This document shows, one piece after another, positions 9,369 through 18,261 of a stretch of DNA of 42,974 nt; positions within the stretch are counted from its first letter, which is position 1; each line of letters begins with the position of its first letter. The notes below the pieces were generated by a model, which did no database searches, was not told where the DNA came from, and worked only from the letters and a program-made list of their open reading frames with translations. Source of the stretch: an uncultured Chlamydiae bacterium. GTDB taxonomy: Bacteria; Chlamydiota; Chlamydiia; Chlamydiales; Rhabdochlamydiaceae. Location: the NCBI GenBank assembly GCA_903824495.1, contig CAIJXB010000002.1, forward strand, positions 1 to 42,974. Direction: 5' to 3'. The translations under genes were made by a program, and so were the position numbers.

Positions 9369-10320
9369 GCTCAGCAGCCTCCTGTTTTGATTTAATAAAC
9401 TCTTCTAGTTCCGCTGCCTTTTCTATGCTAGTGGTTGGAAGCGTAATGCCCATCTTCTTATTCATCCCTTGCAAAGTCTTGCCAGGCCCCATTTCGATAA
9501 AGGACTCTACTCCGGCTTTCAACATCGCTTCGATCCCTTTTTGATAACGAACAGGTTTTGTTACCTGCTCTATCAAATAAAAACGGATCTGGTCGAGATC
9601 TGAAACAAAATCTCCAGGGGTATTCATCACAAGTTCTATAGGAGTATCTTTTAATGCCGCACTTTTGAGATAAGGCATTAATCTTTCTCTAGCCGGCTGC
9701 ATCAAAGCGCTATGAAAAGCTCCAGAAACTTCTAGAGGAAGTATTCTTCTTGCTCCCGCTTCTTTTAAAGCTAAAGAAGCCTTCTCAAGACCCTCTAAAG
9801 TTCCTGCTAGAACAACTTGTCCAGGACAGTTTAAGTTAGCAATCCAAGCATCAGCTTTAAGACCGTTTAAGATGGTTTCTATCGCTTCTGGCTCCATTCC
9901 AAGGACTACTTTCATAGAACCAGGATTTGAAACACAGGCGTCTTGCATATAGGCAGCTCTTTTTTCTACAAGAAGAAGCCCTTCTTCAAACGATATTTTA
10001 CCTGTCACAACAAGAGCTGTGTACTCCCCTAAACTTAATCCCGCGCAAAAAGAAGGAACAAGGGAAGGAAGCTCTTTGGCAAATGCTTTATAAATGGCGA
10101 TGCTAACAATGAAAATAGCAAGCTGAGAGTTTTTAGTTTGTGTAAGCTCTTCAGGAGTCCCCTCAAAGATCAACTTAGAAAAGGGTCTTTTTAAGAGTTC
10201 ATCCGCTTTTTCAAAAACTTCTCGAGAAGCCGGAAACTGCTCATAAAAATCTTTCCCCATTCCTATGTATTGAGCGCCTTGTCCCGGAAACAAAAAAGCA
10301 ATTTTTTCTTTCTTAAGCAT
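9349..10320 (-). CDS. fabD: Malonyl-CoA:ACP transacylase
   Basis: FabD loads malonate from CoA onto ACP. The 323-residue product shows FPGQGAQYIGMG at 11-22, the nucleophile elbow GLSLGEY with Ser96, and GAFHSALM with His203. These are the three hallmarks of the family. Its start lies 8 bases inside fabH and its end 20 bases inside fabG, so the three genes are translationally packed. Confidence 0.96.
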   Translation of the reverse strand: MLKKEKIAFLFPGQGAQYIGMGKDFYEQFPASREVFEKADELLKRPFSKLIFEGTPEELTQTKNSQLAIFIVSIAIYKAFAKELPSLVPSFCAGLSLGEYTALVVTGKISFEEGLLLVEKRAAYMQDACVSNPGSMKVVLGMEPEAIETILNGLKADAWIANLNCPGQVVLAGTLEGLEKASLALKEAGARRILPLEVSGAFHSALMQPARERLMPYLKSAALKDTPIELVMNTPGDFVSDLDQIRFYLIEQVTKPVRYQKGIEAMLKAGVESFIEMGPGKTLQGMNKKMGITLPTTSIEKAAELEEFIKSKQEAAEHVNGNT

Positions 10321-11323
10321 GATTCGGCTCCTCTACAGTTAAAATCGAAGCACCCCAAGTAAGGCCTGATCCGAAAGCTGTTAGCAGAATATTATTGCCT
10401 TGAGAAAGTGTTTTTTCTTTTAAGAGTTCGTCTAGGGCTATTCCTAAAGAAGAAGCTGATGTATTTCCATATTTATGAAGAGTCATAAAGACTCGCTCCA
10501 TAGGAATTTCAAATCGCTTTGCAATCGTTTCTATGATTCTAGAATTCGCTTGATGAGGCACGAGCCAGCTCACATCTTCTTCTTTTAGACCCACACGGTC
10601 AATACACTCTTTACAAGCTGATTCCATTCTACGTACGGCGTGTTTAAAAACTTCTTTTCCTTCCATTTTCAAATAATGAAGCCCTTCTGCAACGGTTTGC
10701 AAAGAAGCTGGAAGTCTGGATCCTCCGGCTGGGAGAATTAAAAGATGAGCTTGCTCTCCATCAGAGCCAAGAGCGATGTCTCGAATCCATAAATTTCTTT
10801 TCTTTCCTATATTAGAGCTTACGATACAAGATGAAGCTCCATCCCCGAAAAGAATACAGGAATTGCGGTCTTTGTAATCAACAATTGACGAGAGCTTTTC
10901 AGCTGCTACAATAAGTACGTTTTTATAAAGGCCAGATTCTACAAAAGCTTTAGCAATCGACATTCCGTAAATGTACCCTGTGCAAGCTGCTTGCATATCA
11001 AAAGCTGCAGCTTTAGTAGCTCCTAAGCGATGTTGAATAAGACAAGCTGTGCTTGGAAAGGAATAGTCAGGAGTAAGGGTTGCAACAAGAATCAAATCGA
11101 TTTCTTCTGCAGCTACACCTGAATCAGCTAAAGCTGCAAGCGCAGCTTTATATCCCATATCAGATGTGAATTCATCTTGGGCAGCAATGCGCCTTTCCTT
11201 CATCCCAGTGCGAGATGAAATCCACTCATCAGATGTTTCAACCATCTTCTCGAAATCTTGATTGGTTAAAACTTTCTCCGGCAGATAAGAACCTGTACCG
11301 ATTATTCTAGCCTTCAATGGCAT
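10313..11323 (-). CDS. fabH: 3-oxoacyl-[ACP] synthase III
   Basis: FabH starts fatty acid synthesis by condensing acetyl-CoA with malonyl-ACP. The 336-residue product has the catalytic triad Cys114 (QAACTGYIYG), His257 (VPHQANSRI) and Asn287 (YGNTSAS). The start at 11323 is preferred over an upstream ATG at 11368 because it gives the normal MPLKARIIGTGSYLP beginning and a GGAG stands about 9 bases before it; the extra 15 codons would also overlap the proposed -10 box. It is the first gene of the operon. Confidence 0.95.
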   Translation of the reverse strand: MPLKARIIGTGSYLPEKVLTNQDFEKMVETSDEWISSRTGMKERRIAAQDEFTSDMGYKAALAALADSGVAAEEIDLILVATLTPDYSFPSTACLIQHRLGATKAAAFDMQAACTGYIYGMSIAKAFVESGLYKNVLIVAAEKLSSIVDYKDRNSCILFGDGASSCIVSSNIGKKRNLWIRDIALGSDGEQAHLLILPAGGSRLPASLQTVAEGLHYLKMEGKEVFKHAVRRMESACKECIDRVGLKEEDVSWLVPHQANSRIIETIAKRFEIPMERVFMTLHKYGNTSASSLGIALDELLKEKTLSQGNNILLTAFGSGLTWGASILTVEEPNHA

Positions 11324-11367
11324 AAGCAGCCGCTCCAAAATTAAAATATAAAACATTAACTCTAGCA

Positions 11368-11396
11368 ATTCTACCAGGCAGACCCAAAAAAAACAA
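11368..11396 (-). promoter_or_regulatory. Candidate promoter of the fabHDG-acpP operon
   Basis: On the reverse strand TTGTTT (11396-11391) and TAGAAT (11373-11368) are separated by 17 bases and end 44 bases before the fabH start. The -10 is a good match to consensus, the -35 a fair one. The assignment is by position and hexamer only. Confidence 0.4.
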
Positions 11397-11742
11397 AAGG
11401 AAATTTTCTTCAGAGGTCTTTGCGAGTTAACGCCAGGATATCAATCTATCGCTAAGAATCTCCACTTTTCTGAAAACAGGCCGCACTGTACTAATATTTA
11501 AAATTTTACCTACCTTCTTTGCCTTCATTTTCCTCTTGCAAATTTGCCATATAACCCAACACCCATTAAGATTGCTTTCTATTTAAAATTAATCACTTGC
11601 AACTAAAAAAACAGCGTCTTTCCAATCGATTTTCAACAAATAATTTTAACGCTCGTCGTTAATGCTATTTTCGAGTATCATTTGTATTCTTTGTTTTTTA
11701 GTTTTCACGAACCGAGTCTACAAAAAAAGAGGGAGTCAAGGG
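11397..11742. other. Intergenic region between the divergent fabH and MFS genes
   Basis: This AT-rich stretch carries no credible coding frame and no tRNA-like fold that I can see. Reading frames open upstream of the MFS start (11662-11742) encode a hydrophobic lead that I do not accept as coding. The only structured element I find is the inverted repeat at 11646-11662, listed separately. Confidence 0.5.
11646..11662. promoter_or_regulatory. Inverted repeat upstream of the MFS gene, possible operator
   Basis: TTAACG (11646-11651) and CGTTAA (11657-11662) form a perfect 6-base inverted repeat around CTCGT, about 80 bases upstream of the MFS start. The form fits a binding site for a dimeric regulator, but no regulator gene lies next to it. 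Confidence 0.3.
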
Positions 11743-13008
11743 ATGAAAAGTACACGCTATCGTTGGGTTATTACTGGCCTGATTTTTTTTATCACTCTAG
11801 TGAATTTCGTCGATCGATCGGCTATTTCATTCGTGATCGGGCCTCTTAAGCAGGAGTTTAATTTTACCGATACCCAGTTCGGAATGATTTTATCTGCTTT
11901 CGGTGTCGGATATGTTCTACTAACTGCATTCGGCGGTTGGATGGTAGATGTATTGGGAGCCAGGATCGTTTGGCCTTTGGCCGCAATCGGCTGGTCACTT
12001 TGCGTCGCTTGTCTTGGACTTGCTGAAAGCTTTATGGGATTCATTGCCCTGCGTCTTCTTCTTGGAATAACAGAAGGCCCCCACTTTCCCTCAATGTCAA
12101 GTTCTATCAGCAATTGGCTACCTCCTTCGGAACGAGCCAGAGCTCTTTCCCTTGGCCTTGTAGCCATTCCAATCTCCGCCGTTGTCGGATCCCCTCTAGC
12201 ATCCTGGCTTGTAGCCGATTATGGATGGAGGACAATGTTCTTTGCTATTAGCTCAATTGGTATCATTTGGGCTTTTGTTTGGTATTTTGCCTTTAGAAAT
12301 CGTCCTGAAGAATCCAAACACGTCAACGAAGCAGAATTGCAGATCATCAATACTAAAGAGGCAAAAGAGATTAAGAATAAAGAGCCTGTTGATTGGCGCT
12401 TTATTTTGACTCACCCAGCTTTGATCGCCAATAATATCGCATATTTTGCCTATGGATATATGCTTTTCTTTGCAACTCTTTGGCTTCCAGGATACTTCTT
12501 ATCTCAGCACGGACTAAACCTAAAGAGCGTCGGTTTGTTTTTAATTATTCCTTGGTTTGTTGCCGCCGTCTTTTTAAAGGCCGGAGGAATTCTTTCCGAT
12601 TGGCTTTATAGAAAAACCGGTAGCAGCCGCCTTTCCAGATCCCATGTCATCTGGAGCAGTCAGCTTCTTTCCGCTTTCTTCTTCCTGCTGCTTGGCTTCA
12701 CCGATACTTTGGGGCTTTCAATTGTTTTCTTGAGCCTCGGACTCGGATTCGGTCAGCTACCACAACCAGCTTTCTTCAGTGTCAATATCGACGTTGCAGG
12801 CAATAGAGCCGGCTCTGCTCAAGGGGTGACTTCTAGCTGCCTTTCCATGGCAGGGATCTTAGCTCCTCTTATCACAGGATGGCTCATCGACTATACAGGC
12901 AATTACAAAGCAGCTTTCATCTTACTTGCTGCGTTAACCTCCTTAGCCGTACTGGTTGTGGTGCTCTTCCATCATCCAGATAAGAAAAAAATCCTAAAAA
13001 CTGCCTAA
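11743..13008 (+). CDS. MFS transporter, anion:cation symporter (ACS) type
   Basis: The 421-residue product has about 12 hydrophobic segments in two halves with a charged central loop at about 190-220. Features such as NFVDRSAISFVIGPL in helix 1, the loop-2 stretch GGWMVDVLGAR (the family's GxxxDxxGxR) and SNWLPPSERARA match the ACS family, whose members import organic anions such as hexuronates, glucarate or phthalate. The substrate cannot be told from sequence. The ATG at 11743 is chosen because GGGAG precedes it and it begins just before helix 1. The gene stands alone with its own terminator, is not part of a pathway here, and uses more GGC/GCC-type codons than its neighbours by eye, so it may be a transferred gene. 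Confidence 0.85.
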   Translation: MKSTRYRWVITGLIFFITLVNFVDRSAISFVIGPLKQEFNFTDTQFGMILSAFGVGYVLLTAFGGWMVDVLGARIVWPLAAIGWSLCVACLGLAESFMGFIALRLLLGITEGPHFPSMSSSISNWLPPSERARALSLGLVAIPISAVVGSPLASWLVADYGWRTMFFAISSIGIIWAFVWYFAFRNRPEESKHVNEAELQIINTKEAKEIKNKEPVDWRFILTHPALIANNIAYFAYGYMLFFATLWLPGYFLSQHGLNLKSVGLFLIIPWFVAAVFLKAGGILSDWLYRKTGSSRLSRSHVIWSSQLLSAFFFLLLGFTDTLGLSIVFLSLGLGFGQLPQPAFFSVNIDVAGNRAGSAQGVTSSCLSMAGILAPLITGWLIDYTGNYKAAFILLAALTSLAVLVVVLFHHPDKKKILKTA

Positions 13009-13022
13009 GTTTTATAAATTTG

Positions 13023-13053
13023 ACCGATCGGACCTTCCGATCGGTTTTTTTTT
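13023..13053 (+). terminator. Rho-independent terminator after the MFS gene
   Basis: CCGATCGG at 13024-13031 pairs with CCGATCGG at 13037-13044 (self-complementary arms) around ACCTT, with an added A-T pair, and nine T follow at 13045-13053. It begins 15 bases after the MFS stop. Confidence 0.92.
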
Positions 13054-13144
13054 GCCAAAGTCGACGTAAAGCTCCTATATTTAAAATTTTCATTAAAACG
13101 CGAAAGTGATACGCTCTATCAGAACTGAATGAGCTTAGAAAACG

Positions 13145-13681
13145 ATGACTTCACGCACTCAAAAAACTTCTGTATTACTTCGGGTACTTACTTCTCTTTT
13201 TACCCCTAAAAAAGTTTATAAAACAAAAGCCTTATCTAGACCCAGATCCAAACCAAAAGCAAAAGCAGGTAACCATCACAATCTAAATGAGCTTTTTGCG
13301 GAGCTCAATAGCAAATACTTTGACAACTCTTTATCTATCCCTGTCGAATGGTCTGGAAGTGGAATAACAGAGTCAAAGAGCGTCGTACGTCTTGGCTACT
13401 ACAGCCCCAGAAAAAAACTCATTAAAATAAGCCGTATCCTTGACTATCCTCACGTCCCTAAGTTTTTTGTTTCGTTTATTCTATACCACGAAATCCTACA
13501 CCACATTCTTCCTCCCTATCAAGTCTTCGGATCGAAGCGCAAAATCCATCACCGTGAATTCAAACAAAAAGAAAAAGAGTTTCATGAATATCAACAGTCT
13601 CAAGCCTTTTTAAAAGACTTTAAAAAGGAGCTCTTTGCTCAAAAAAAACTTAAAACGGACCTTCCATGCAAGACACCTTAA
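13145..13681 (+). CDS. SprT-like zinc metallopeptidase-fold protein
   Basis: The 178-residue product contains H115-E-I-L-H119, the HExxH zinc motif, within YHEILHHILP, and LNELFAELNSKYFDNSL about 55 residues before it, the usual spacing in SprT/Spartan-like proteins. The C-terminal zinc ribbon of longer SprT proteins is absent and the first 45 residues are basic and low in complexity. Family members act on protein-DNA crosslinks or remain uncharacterised in bacteria. Its last 16 bases overlap the start of recD2, so the two are co-transcribed, which agrees with a DNA-maintenance role. That role is inference. Confidence 0.75.
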   Translation: MTSRTQKTSVLLRVLTSLFTPKKVYKTKALSRPRSKPKAKAGNHHNLNELFAELNSKYFDNSLSIPVEWSGSGITESKSVVRLGYYSPRKKLIKISRILDYPHVPKFFVSFILYHEILHHILPPYQVFGSKRKIHHREFKQKEKEFHEYQQSQAFLKDFKKELFAQKKLKTDLPCKTP

Positions 13682-15810
13682 TCGGCAGCGTAACTCACAT
13701 TGTTTTTGCAGGACCAGAAAATGGATTCACTGTCGCAAGACTCGCGGTTGAAAGCTCCCATGAGGAAGTCATGATCGTTGGAACAATGCCCTCTTTGCAA
13801 CCAGGAGAATATTTATCCTGCGTTGGAACTTGGAAAAAACACGCTCAGCATGGCAAGCAATTTGAAGTAGCTTCTTTTGAATCCAAGGCGCCGTCTGATC
13901 TTGTCGGCATCCAGAAATACTTAGAGTCAGGGATGATCCAAGGCATTGGCCCTGCCTACGCCGAGAGGATTGTCAAAAAGTTTGGACTTGCCACTTTGAC
14001 CATTATTGATGAGCAGCCTGAAAGGCTCTCTGAGATCGAAGGAATCGGAGCTAAGCGTCTTTCTAAAATCCTCTCTTGCTGGAAAGAGCAAAGGTCGATT
14101 CGTGATGTGATGGTCTTTTTAAGAGGGCATCAGGTAAGCTCTGCTTACGCCCATAAAATTTACAAACTCTATCAAGATAAAAGCATTCAAAAAGTCAGAG
14201 AAAACCCCTACTTCTTAAGTAAGGAAGTCGCAGGGATTGGATTTAAGACTGCAGATAAGATCGCTGAGAGTTTGGATATTAAAAAAGACTCACCACTACG
14301 CTTAGATGCAGGGATTGAGCATATCTTTAGAGAGCTTGCTGGGGAAGGTCACACCTGCTATCCTCATAACGAATTTCTAACACTAGCAACATCTATTTTA
14401 CTTGTTTCAGAAGCTCAGGTAGAGGAGAGGGTTCAATTTCTCATTAAGGAAAGAGTTCTTTTTGAAGAAAACGGATACCTTTGGGTCTATCTGTTTTATT
14501 TTGGAGAGACCACAATTGCAAGAGAGATCAAAAGACTTTCTGAAACTCCAAACTTGCTAAGAGATGTCGATCTACCTAAAGCGATCCAGTGGGTACAAGA
14601 AAAGCTCCGTTTAACTCTTGCTAAAGAACAAGCGGAAGCGGTCGCTGAAGGACTTCAAAAGAAGATGCTCATCATTACAGGAGGCCCCGGTACTGGAAAG
14701 AGCACCATCACAAAAGCCATTTTACGCATCAGCGAAAAGCTCACCTCTAAAATCCTACTTGCAGCGCCAACAGGAAGAGCCGCTAAAAGGATGAGTGAGA
14801 TCACCTATAAAAAAGCGTTCACTATCCATGCTCTACTTGAAATGGACTTTGCGACAAGAAAGTTTAAGAAAAACAGAGAAAATCCCCTCTCTTGCGATCT
14901 TTTGATTGTCGATGAAGCAAGTATGATCGATACACTGCTCATGGCTGAGCTTTTAAAAGCCATTCCAAACACTTGCAGAGTCATTTTCATTGGAGATGTC
15001 GATCAGCTGCCAAGTGTTGGCGCCGGAAATGTCTTAAGAGATCTCATTGAATCAAAAGCTCTACACACCTGCACGTTAAAGCGCATTTTTAGACAAGCGG
15101 CTCACTCCAAGATCATCGTAAATGCTCACAGGGTAAATCAGGGAATTTTTCCAGATATTGAGCCATCCCCTCAAAGCGATTTCCATTTTCTAGTCAAAGA
15201 AACTCCTGAAGATGTTTTAGAAGAAATTTTAGACCAAGTCAGATCCAAAGTTTTTGTAGAAAAAAAGATCCCTCCTCACAAAACGCAAGTGCTCTCTCCC
15301 ATGAAAAAAGGGGTGATTGGGACTGAAAACTTAAATGCTATTTTGCAAAGAGCTTTAAATCCAAGCCACAAACCACTACTACGTATGGGAAGAACGTTTC
15401 ACTTAAATGACAAAGTGATGCAGCTTAAGAACAACTACCAAAAAGAAGTATACAATGGAGACATTGGGATCATTACATCCATTGACTGGGAAGAAGACCA
15501 GCTCCTTGTTACCTTTGATGAAAGAGCAGTTGTTTATGAATTTCATGAAATGGATGAGCTCGTACTTGCTTACGCCGTTTCCATCCACAAATATCAAGGA
15601 AGTGAGTGCGACTGCGTCATCATACCGGTTCACACAACCCACTTTAAAATGCTCAACAAAAATCTGCTCTATACAGGAATCACAAGAGGTAAAAAGCAGG
15701 TTCTTTTAGTGGGAACAAAAAAAGCCCTTGCGATCGCTGTGAAAAATGCAGAAGCAGCTGGTAGATACACAGGACTTAAAAGTCGACTTTTCCAAAAAAC
15801 AGCGACCTAA
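13666..15810 (+). CDS. recD2: ATP-dependent RecD2-type DNA helicase
   Basis: The 714-residue product matches RecD2, the 5'-3' superfamily 1B helicase found without RecBC. An N-terminal OB-like region (IGSVTHIVFAGPENGF) is followed by helix-hairpin-helix repeats at about 85-205, then the motor: Walker A GGPGTGKSTI near residues 339-348, DEASMID (Walker B), FIGDVDQLPSVG, SIHKYQGSECD and LLYTGITRGKKQV near the end. It unwinds DNA ends and supports replication-repair. In Chlamydia recD lies next to metG, as here, but in this window a transposon relic separates them. Confidence 0.95.
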   Translation: MQDTLIGSVTHIVFAGPENGFTVARLAVESSHEEVMIVGTMPSLQPGEYLSCVGTWKKHAQHGKQFEVASFESKAPSDLVGIQKYLESGMIQGIGPAYAERIVKKFGLATLTIIDEQPERLSEIEGIGAKRLSKILSCWKEQRSIRDVMVFLRGHQVSSAYAHKIYKLYQDKSIQKVRENPYFLSKEVAGIGFKTADKIAESLDIKKDSPLRLDAGIEHIFRELAGEGHTCYPHNEFLTLATSILLVSEAQVEERVQFLIKERVLFEENGYLWVYLFYFGETTIAREIKRLSETPNLLRDVDLPKAIQWVQEKLRLTLAKEQAEAVAEGLQKKMLIITGGPGTGKSTITKAILRISEKLTSKILLAAPTGRAAKRMSEITYKKAFTIHALLEMDFATRKFKKNRENPLSCDLLIVDEASMIDTLLMAELLKAIPNTCRVIFIGDVDQLPSVGAGNVLRDLIESKALHTCTLKRIFRQAAHSKIIVNAHRVNQGIFPDIEPSPQSDFHFLVKETPEDVLEEILDQVRSKVFVEKKIPPHKTQVLSPMKKGVIGTENLNAILQRALNPSHKPLLRMGRTFHLNDKVMQLKNNYQKEVYNGDIGIITSIDWEEDQLLVTFDERAVVYEFHEMDELVLAYAVSIHKYQGSECDCVIIPVHTTHFKMLNKNLLYTGITRGKKQVLLVGTKKALAIAVKNAEAAGRYTGLKSRLFQKTAT

Positions 15811-15853
15811 AATTATCTCTTTTTTTTTATGAATTGACTTCAGTAAACAACTC

Positions 15854-15975
15854 TCGACTAAAGTCGAAAGCTTTATGGTACACAGGTAGTGCCCACATTA
15901 GGCCGGATTACTTCGGCCCTTATAGCATCGGCAGATGTTATAATCCTGGCAAGATTTCGACTGGCATTACAGTCG
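15854..15975 (-). ncRNA. Possible relic of a TnpB-associated right-end guide RNA
   Basis: Three short perfect inverted repeats lie in line at the 3' end of the tnpB remnant: CGACTG/CAGTCG (15958-15963/15970-15975), GGCCG/CGGCC (15901-15905/15914-15918) and TCGACT/AGTCGA (15854-15859/15862-15867). TnpB elements encode their guide (omega or re) RNA scaffold at exactly this place, overlapping the 3' end of tnpB. The assignment is by position and hairpins only, and the RNA may no longer be made. Confidence 0.3.
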
Positions 15976-16169
15976 GCGTGCGCCAGGAGAGCACAGCTAA
16001 AACACCTAAATTGATGTTTTTTTTCACGTTGTCCTAAGCTTAAGCAATCAGCGCAAGTGCAGGAGGTATAGGCAGGATTCACGCGGACTACTTCAATACC
16101 GACGTTTAATGTGGGTGCGACCATTCTTTCTCGAGCAACACGAGATAATATGATTGATCTTTTGCAAGA
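15873..16169 (-). pseudogene. Remnant of a TnpB transposon nuclease (C-terminal end only)
   Basis: An open frame ends at 15873 and can be followed back to a stop near 16170; an ATG occurs at 16124. It encodes GIEVVRVNPAYTSCTCADC, then a second Cys pair (RCFSC) and HADCNASRNLA, which is the zinc ribbon and last catalytic block of TnpB from IS200/IS605- or IS607-type elements. The N-terminal 250 or more residues are missing, so this is a decayed insertion. It lies between the converging recD2 and metG genes. The zinc-ribbon cysteines are intact. It is not closely similar to the intact TnpB at 22065-23531, so it came from a different element. Confidence 0.75.
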
Positions 16170-16205
16170 AAGAATTCACGAATTGTTCTTAAGTCTGCTT
16201 TCAGC

Positions 16206-18251
16206 TCAAGCAACCGGATCGCCTGGATGACTGAATGAGAAGTGAGGGAGCTCAAACCCTTCTTCTCCTTTAGCTGCGAGAAGCATTCCTTGGCTTTGTA
16301 CGCCGCAAAGAGTTGCTGGAGCTAGATTTGCTACGACGATGACTTTGCGGCCGATTAGAGAGTCTAAGTTTTCCATCCCCTCTCCGATTCCTGCTACAAT
16401 GGTCCTCTCTTCAGATCCCATGTCAACTAACACTTTGAGAAGCTTTTTGCTTTTTTCTACGCGTTCTACTGATTTGATGCAGCCGATGCGTAGGTCGATC
16501 TTTTTGACATCGTCAATTGAAATCATAGGCTTTCCTTCTAAAGGTGTTGCTTCGACTTTAGGTTTGATTTGGTTTTTTTGAAGCTCGGCAATGTAGGGCG
16601 CAATCACTTCATCTTCGACTCGATCAAAGAGGATTTTTGGCTCAGGAAGAGCAGATCCCACTTTGAGAGGCATTTTTACAATAGCGTCCCATCCGAGGTT
16701 AAAAAATGATCCCTTACTAAAACCTAAAAGAGCTTCGATTTTTTCAGCGGCCTCTGGAATGACAGGACAAGCTACTAAAGCAAGAAGCTGAATGCATTCT
16801 AAACAGCAATAGAGAGTGTTATTCATATCATCTGCAAGCAGTGGATCTTTTGCTGCATGCCAAGGCTTTTTAGAGTCAAAATAGACGTTTCCAGCCTGTG
16901 CAAGCTCCATAAGGTGTTGACATGCCTTTCGGAGCTGAAAGGAGTTATAAGCATCTGATGCTTCTAAGGCAATTTTTTGGATGTTTTTTTGAAACTCAAG
17001 ATCTACCTGAGAAGGATTTTTTAAAAGGGGAACTTTCCCTTCCGCTTTTTGTCTTATAAAGACAAGAACGCGGTTGATGAAATTACCAAATTTACCTACC
17101 AGGTCTGCATTTACCTTACTTTGAAAGTCTTTCCAGGTGAACTCTGAATCTTGTGTTTCTGGAGAGTTCGCAGCAATTGCATAACGGATCTGATCTGTCT
17201 TAAAGTTTTTAAAAAACGACTCAAGATCAATGGTCCAGTTATCCGACTTACTAAACTGGCGCCCTTCTAAATTGTAAAACTCGTTCGCGGGAAGCTCATC
17301 AACGAGTTTATAAGGAATGGTCTGTCCCATTTCCATTGCTGGAAAAAACACAGCATGAAATGGAATATTATCTTTACCAATGAACTGAACGTATTTTGTT
17401 TTCGGATCCAACCAGTAGTGTTTCCAAAGATCGGAATCACCTTTAAGCTCTGCCCACTCTTTGCCAGCTGAAATATACCCAATAGGAGCATCAAACCAGA
17501 CGTAGAGAACTTTCCCCTCAGCTCCATCCAAAGGAACCGGAATTCCCCACTCAGAATCTCTTGTAATGGCTCTTGGCTTTAACTCTTTGATGTAAGACAT
17601 AGCAAAATTTACAACATTGGGCTTCCAATGCTTTTTTTGGATCCAAGTCTCTAGCTCTTCTTTAAAATGATCAAAGCGTAAAAACCAGTGCTTCGTGTCT
17701 TTTAAAATAAGAGGCGATCCAGAGGACTTTGATACCGGCTTTAAAAGATCTGTGGCTTCATAGCTTGCGCCGCACGATTGACACTCGTCCCCTCTTGCCT
17801 TATCAAAGCCGCACTTAGGACAGGTCCCCTGCACGTAGCGGTCTGCTAAAAAGCGGTTTTCTTTCTCTGAAAAAAGCTGCTTTGTGACTTTTTCTTCGAT
17901 ATGTCCATTTTTTAAAAGATCTAAAAAAAACTGCTGGACGGTTGCATTATGCCCTTTCCAAGTCGTGCGAGAAAAATGATCAAAGCCAATGTTTAAATGA
18001 GACAAAAACTCTTTATTGATCTGATGAAAAAGATCCACTTGCGCTTGAGGCGTTCTTTTCGCAGCTTCCGCGCTCATTGTAATGGCAACGCCATATTCAT
18101 CGGAGCCTGAAAGGTAAAGCACATCTGCCCCTTGCAGTCTTTTAAACCGAGCATAACAATCAGCCGGAAGAAATGCGCCTGCCACGTGACCAAAATGAAG
18201 TGGCCCATTGGCATAAGGAAGCGCAGAAGTGATTAAGATCTTTTCTTGCAT
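16206..18251 (-). CDS. metG: Methionyl-tRNA synthetase
   Basis: The 681-residue class I synthetase starts MQEKILITSALPYANGPLHF with the HIGH-type motif H19-F-G-H22. A four-cysteine zinc knuckle (CPKCGFDKARGDECQSCG) follows, and the KMSKS equivalent is FSKS near residue 334. The C-terminal 110 residues (IDLRIGCIKSVERVEKSKKL to the end) form the Trbp111/EMAP-type tRNA-binding domain used for dimerisation, which makes this longer than the roughly 550-residue enzyme of classical Chlamydia. It lies last in the yicC-gmk-small gene-metG series. Confidence 0.96.
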   Translation of the reverse strand: MQEKILITSALPYANGPLHFGHVAGAFLPADCYARFKRLQGADVLYLSGSDEYGVAITMSAEAAKRTPQAQVDLFHQINKEFLSHLNIGFDHFSRTTWKGHNATVQQFFLDLLKNGHIEEKVTKQLFSEKENRFLADRYVQGTCPKCGFDKARGDECQSCGASYEATDLLKPVSKSSGSPLILKDTKHWFLRFDHFKEELETWIQKKHWKPNVVNFAMSYIKELKPRAITRDSEWGIPVPLDGAEGKVLYVWFDAPIGYISAGKEWAELKGDSDLWKHYWLDPKTKYVQFIGKDNIPFHAVFFPAMEMGQTIPYKLVDELPANEFYNLEGRQFSKSDNWTIDLESFFKNFKTDQIRYAIAANSPETQDSEFTWKDFQSKVNADLVGKFGNFINRVLVFIRQKAEGKVPLLKNPSQVDLEFQKNIQKIALEASDAYNSFQLRKACQHLMELAQAGNVYFDSKKPWHAAKDPLLADDMNNTLYCCLECIQLLALVACPVIPEAAEKIEALLGFSKGSFFNLGWDAIVKMPLKVGSALPEPKILFDRVEDEVIAPYIAELQKNQIKPKVEATPLEGKPMISIDDVKKIDLRIGCIKSVERVEKSKKLLKVLVDMGSEERTIVAGIGEGMENLDSLIGRKVIVVANLAPATLCGVQSQGMLLAAKGEEGFELPHFSFSHPGDPVA

Positions 18252-18261
18252 AGGTAACTAA

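Noticed and set aside
15834..16037. 67-codon forward frame between recD2 and metG
   Set aside because: It is antisense to the TnpB remnant, has no ribosome site and no recognisable sequence.
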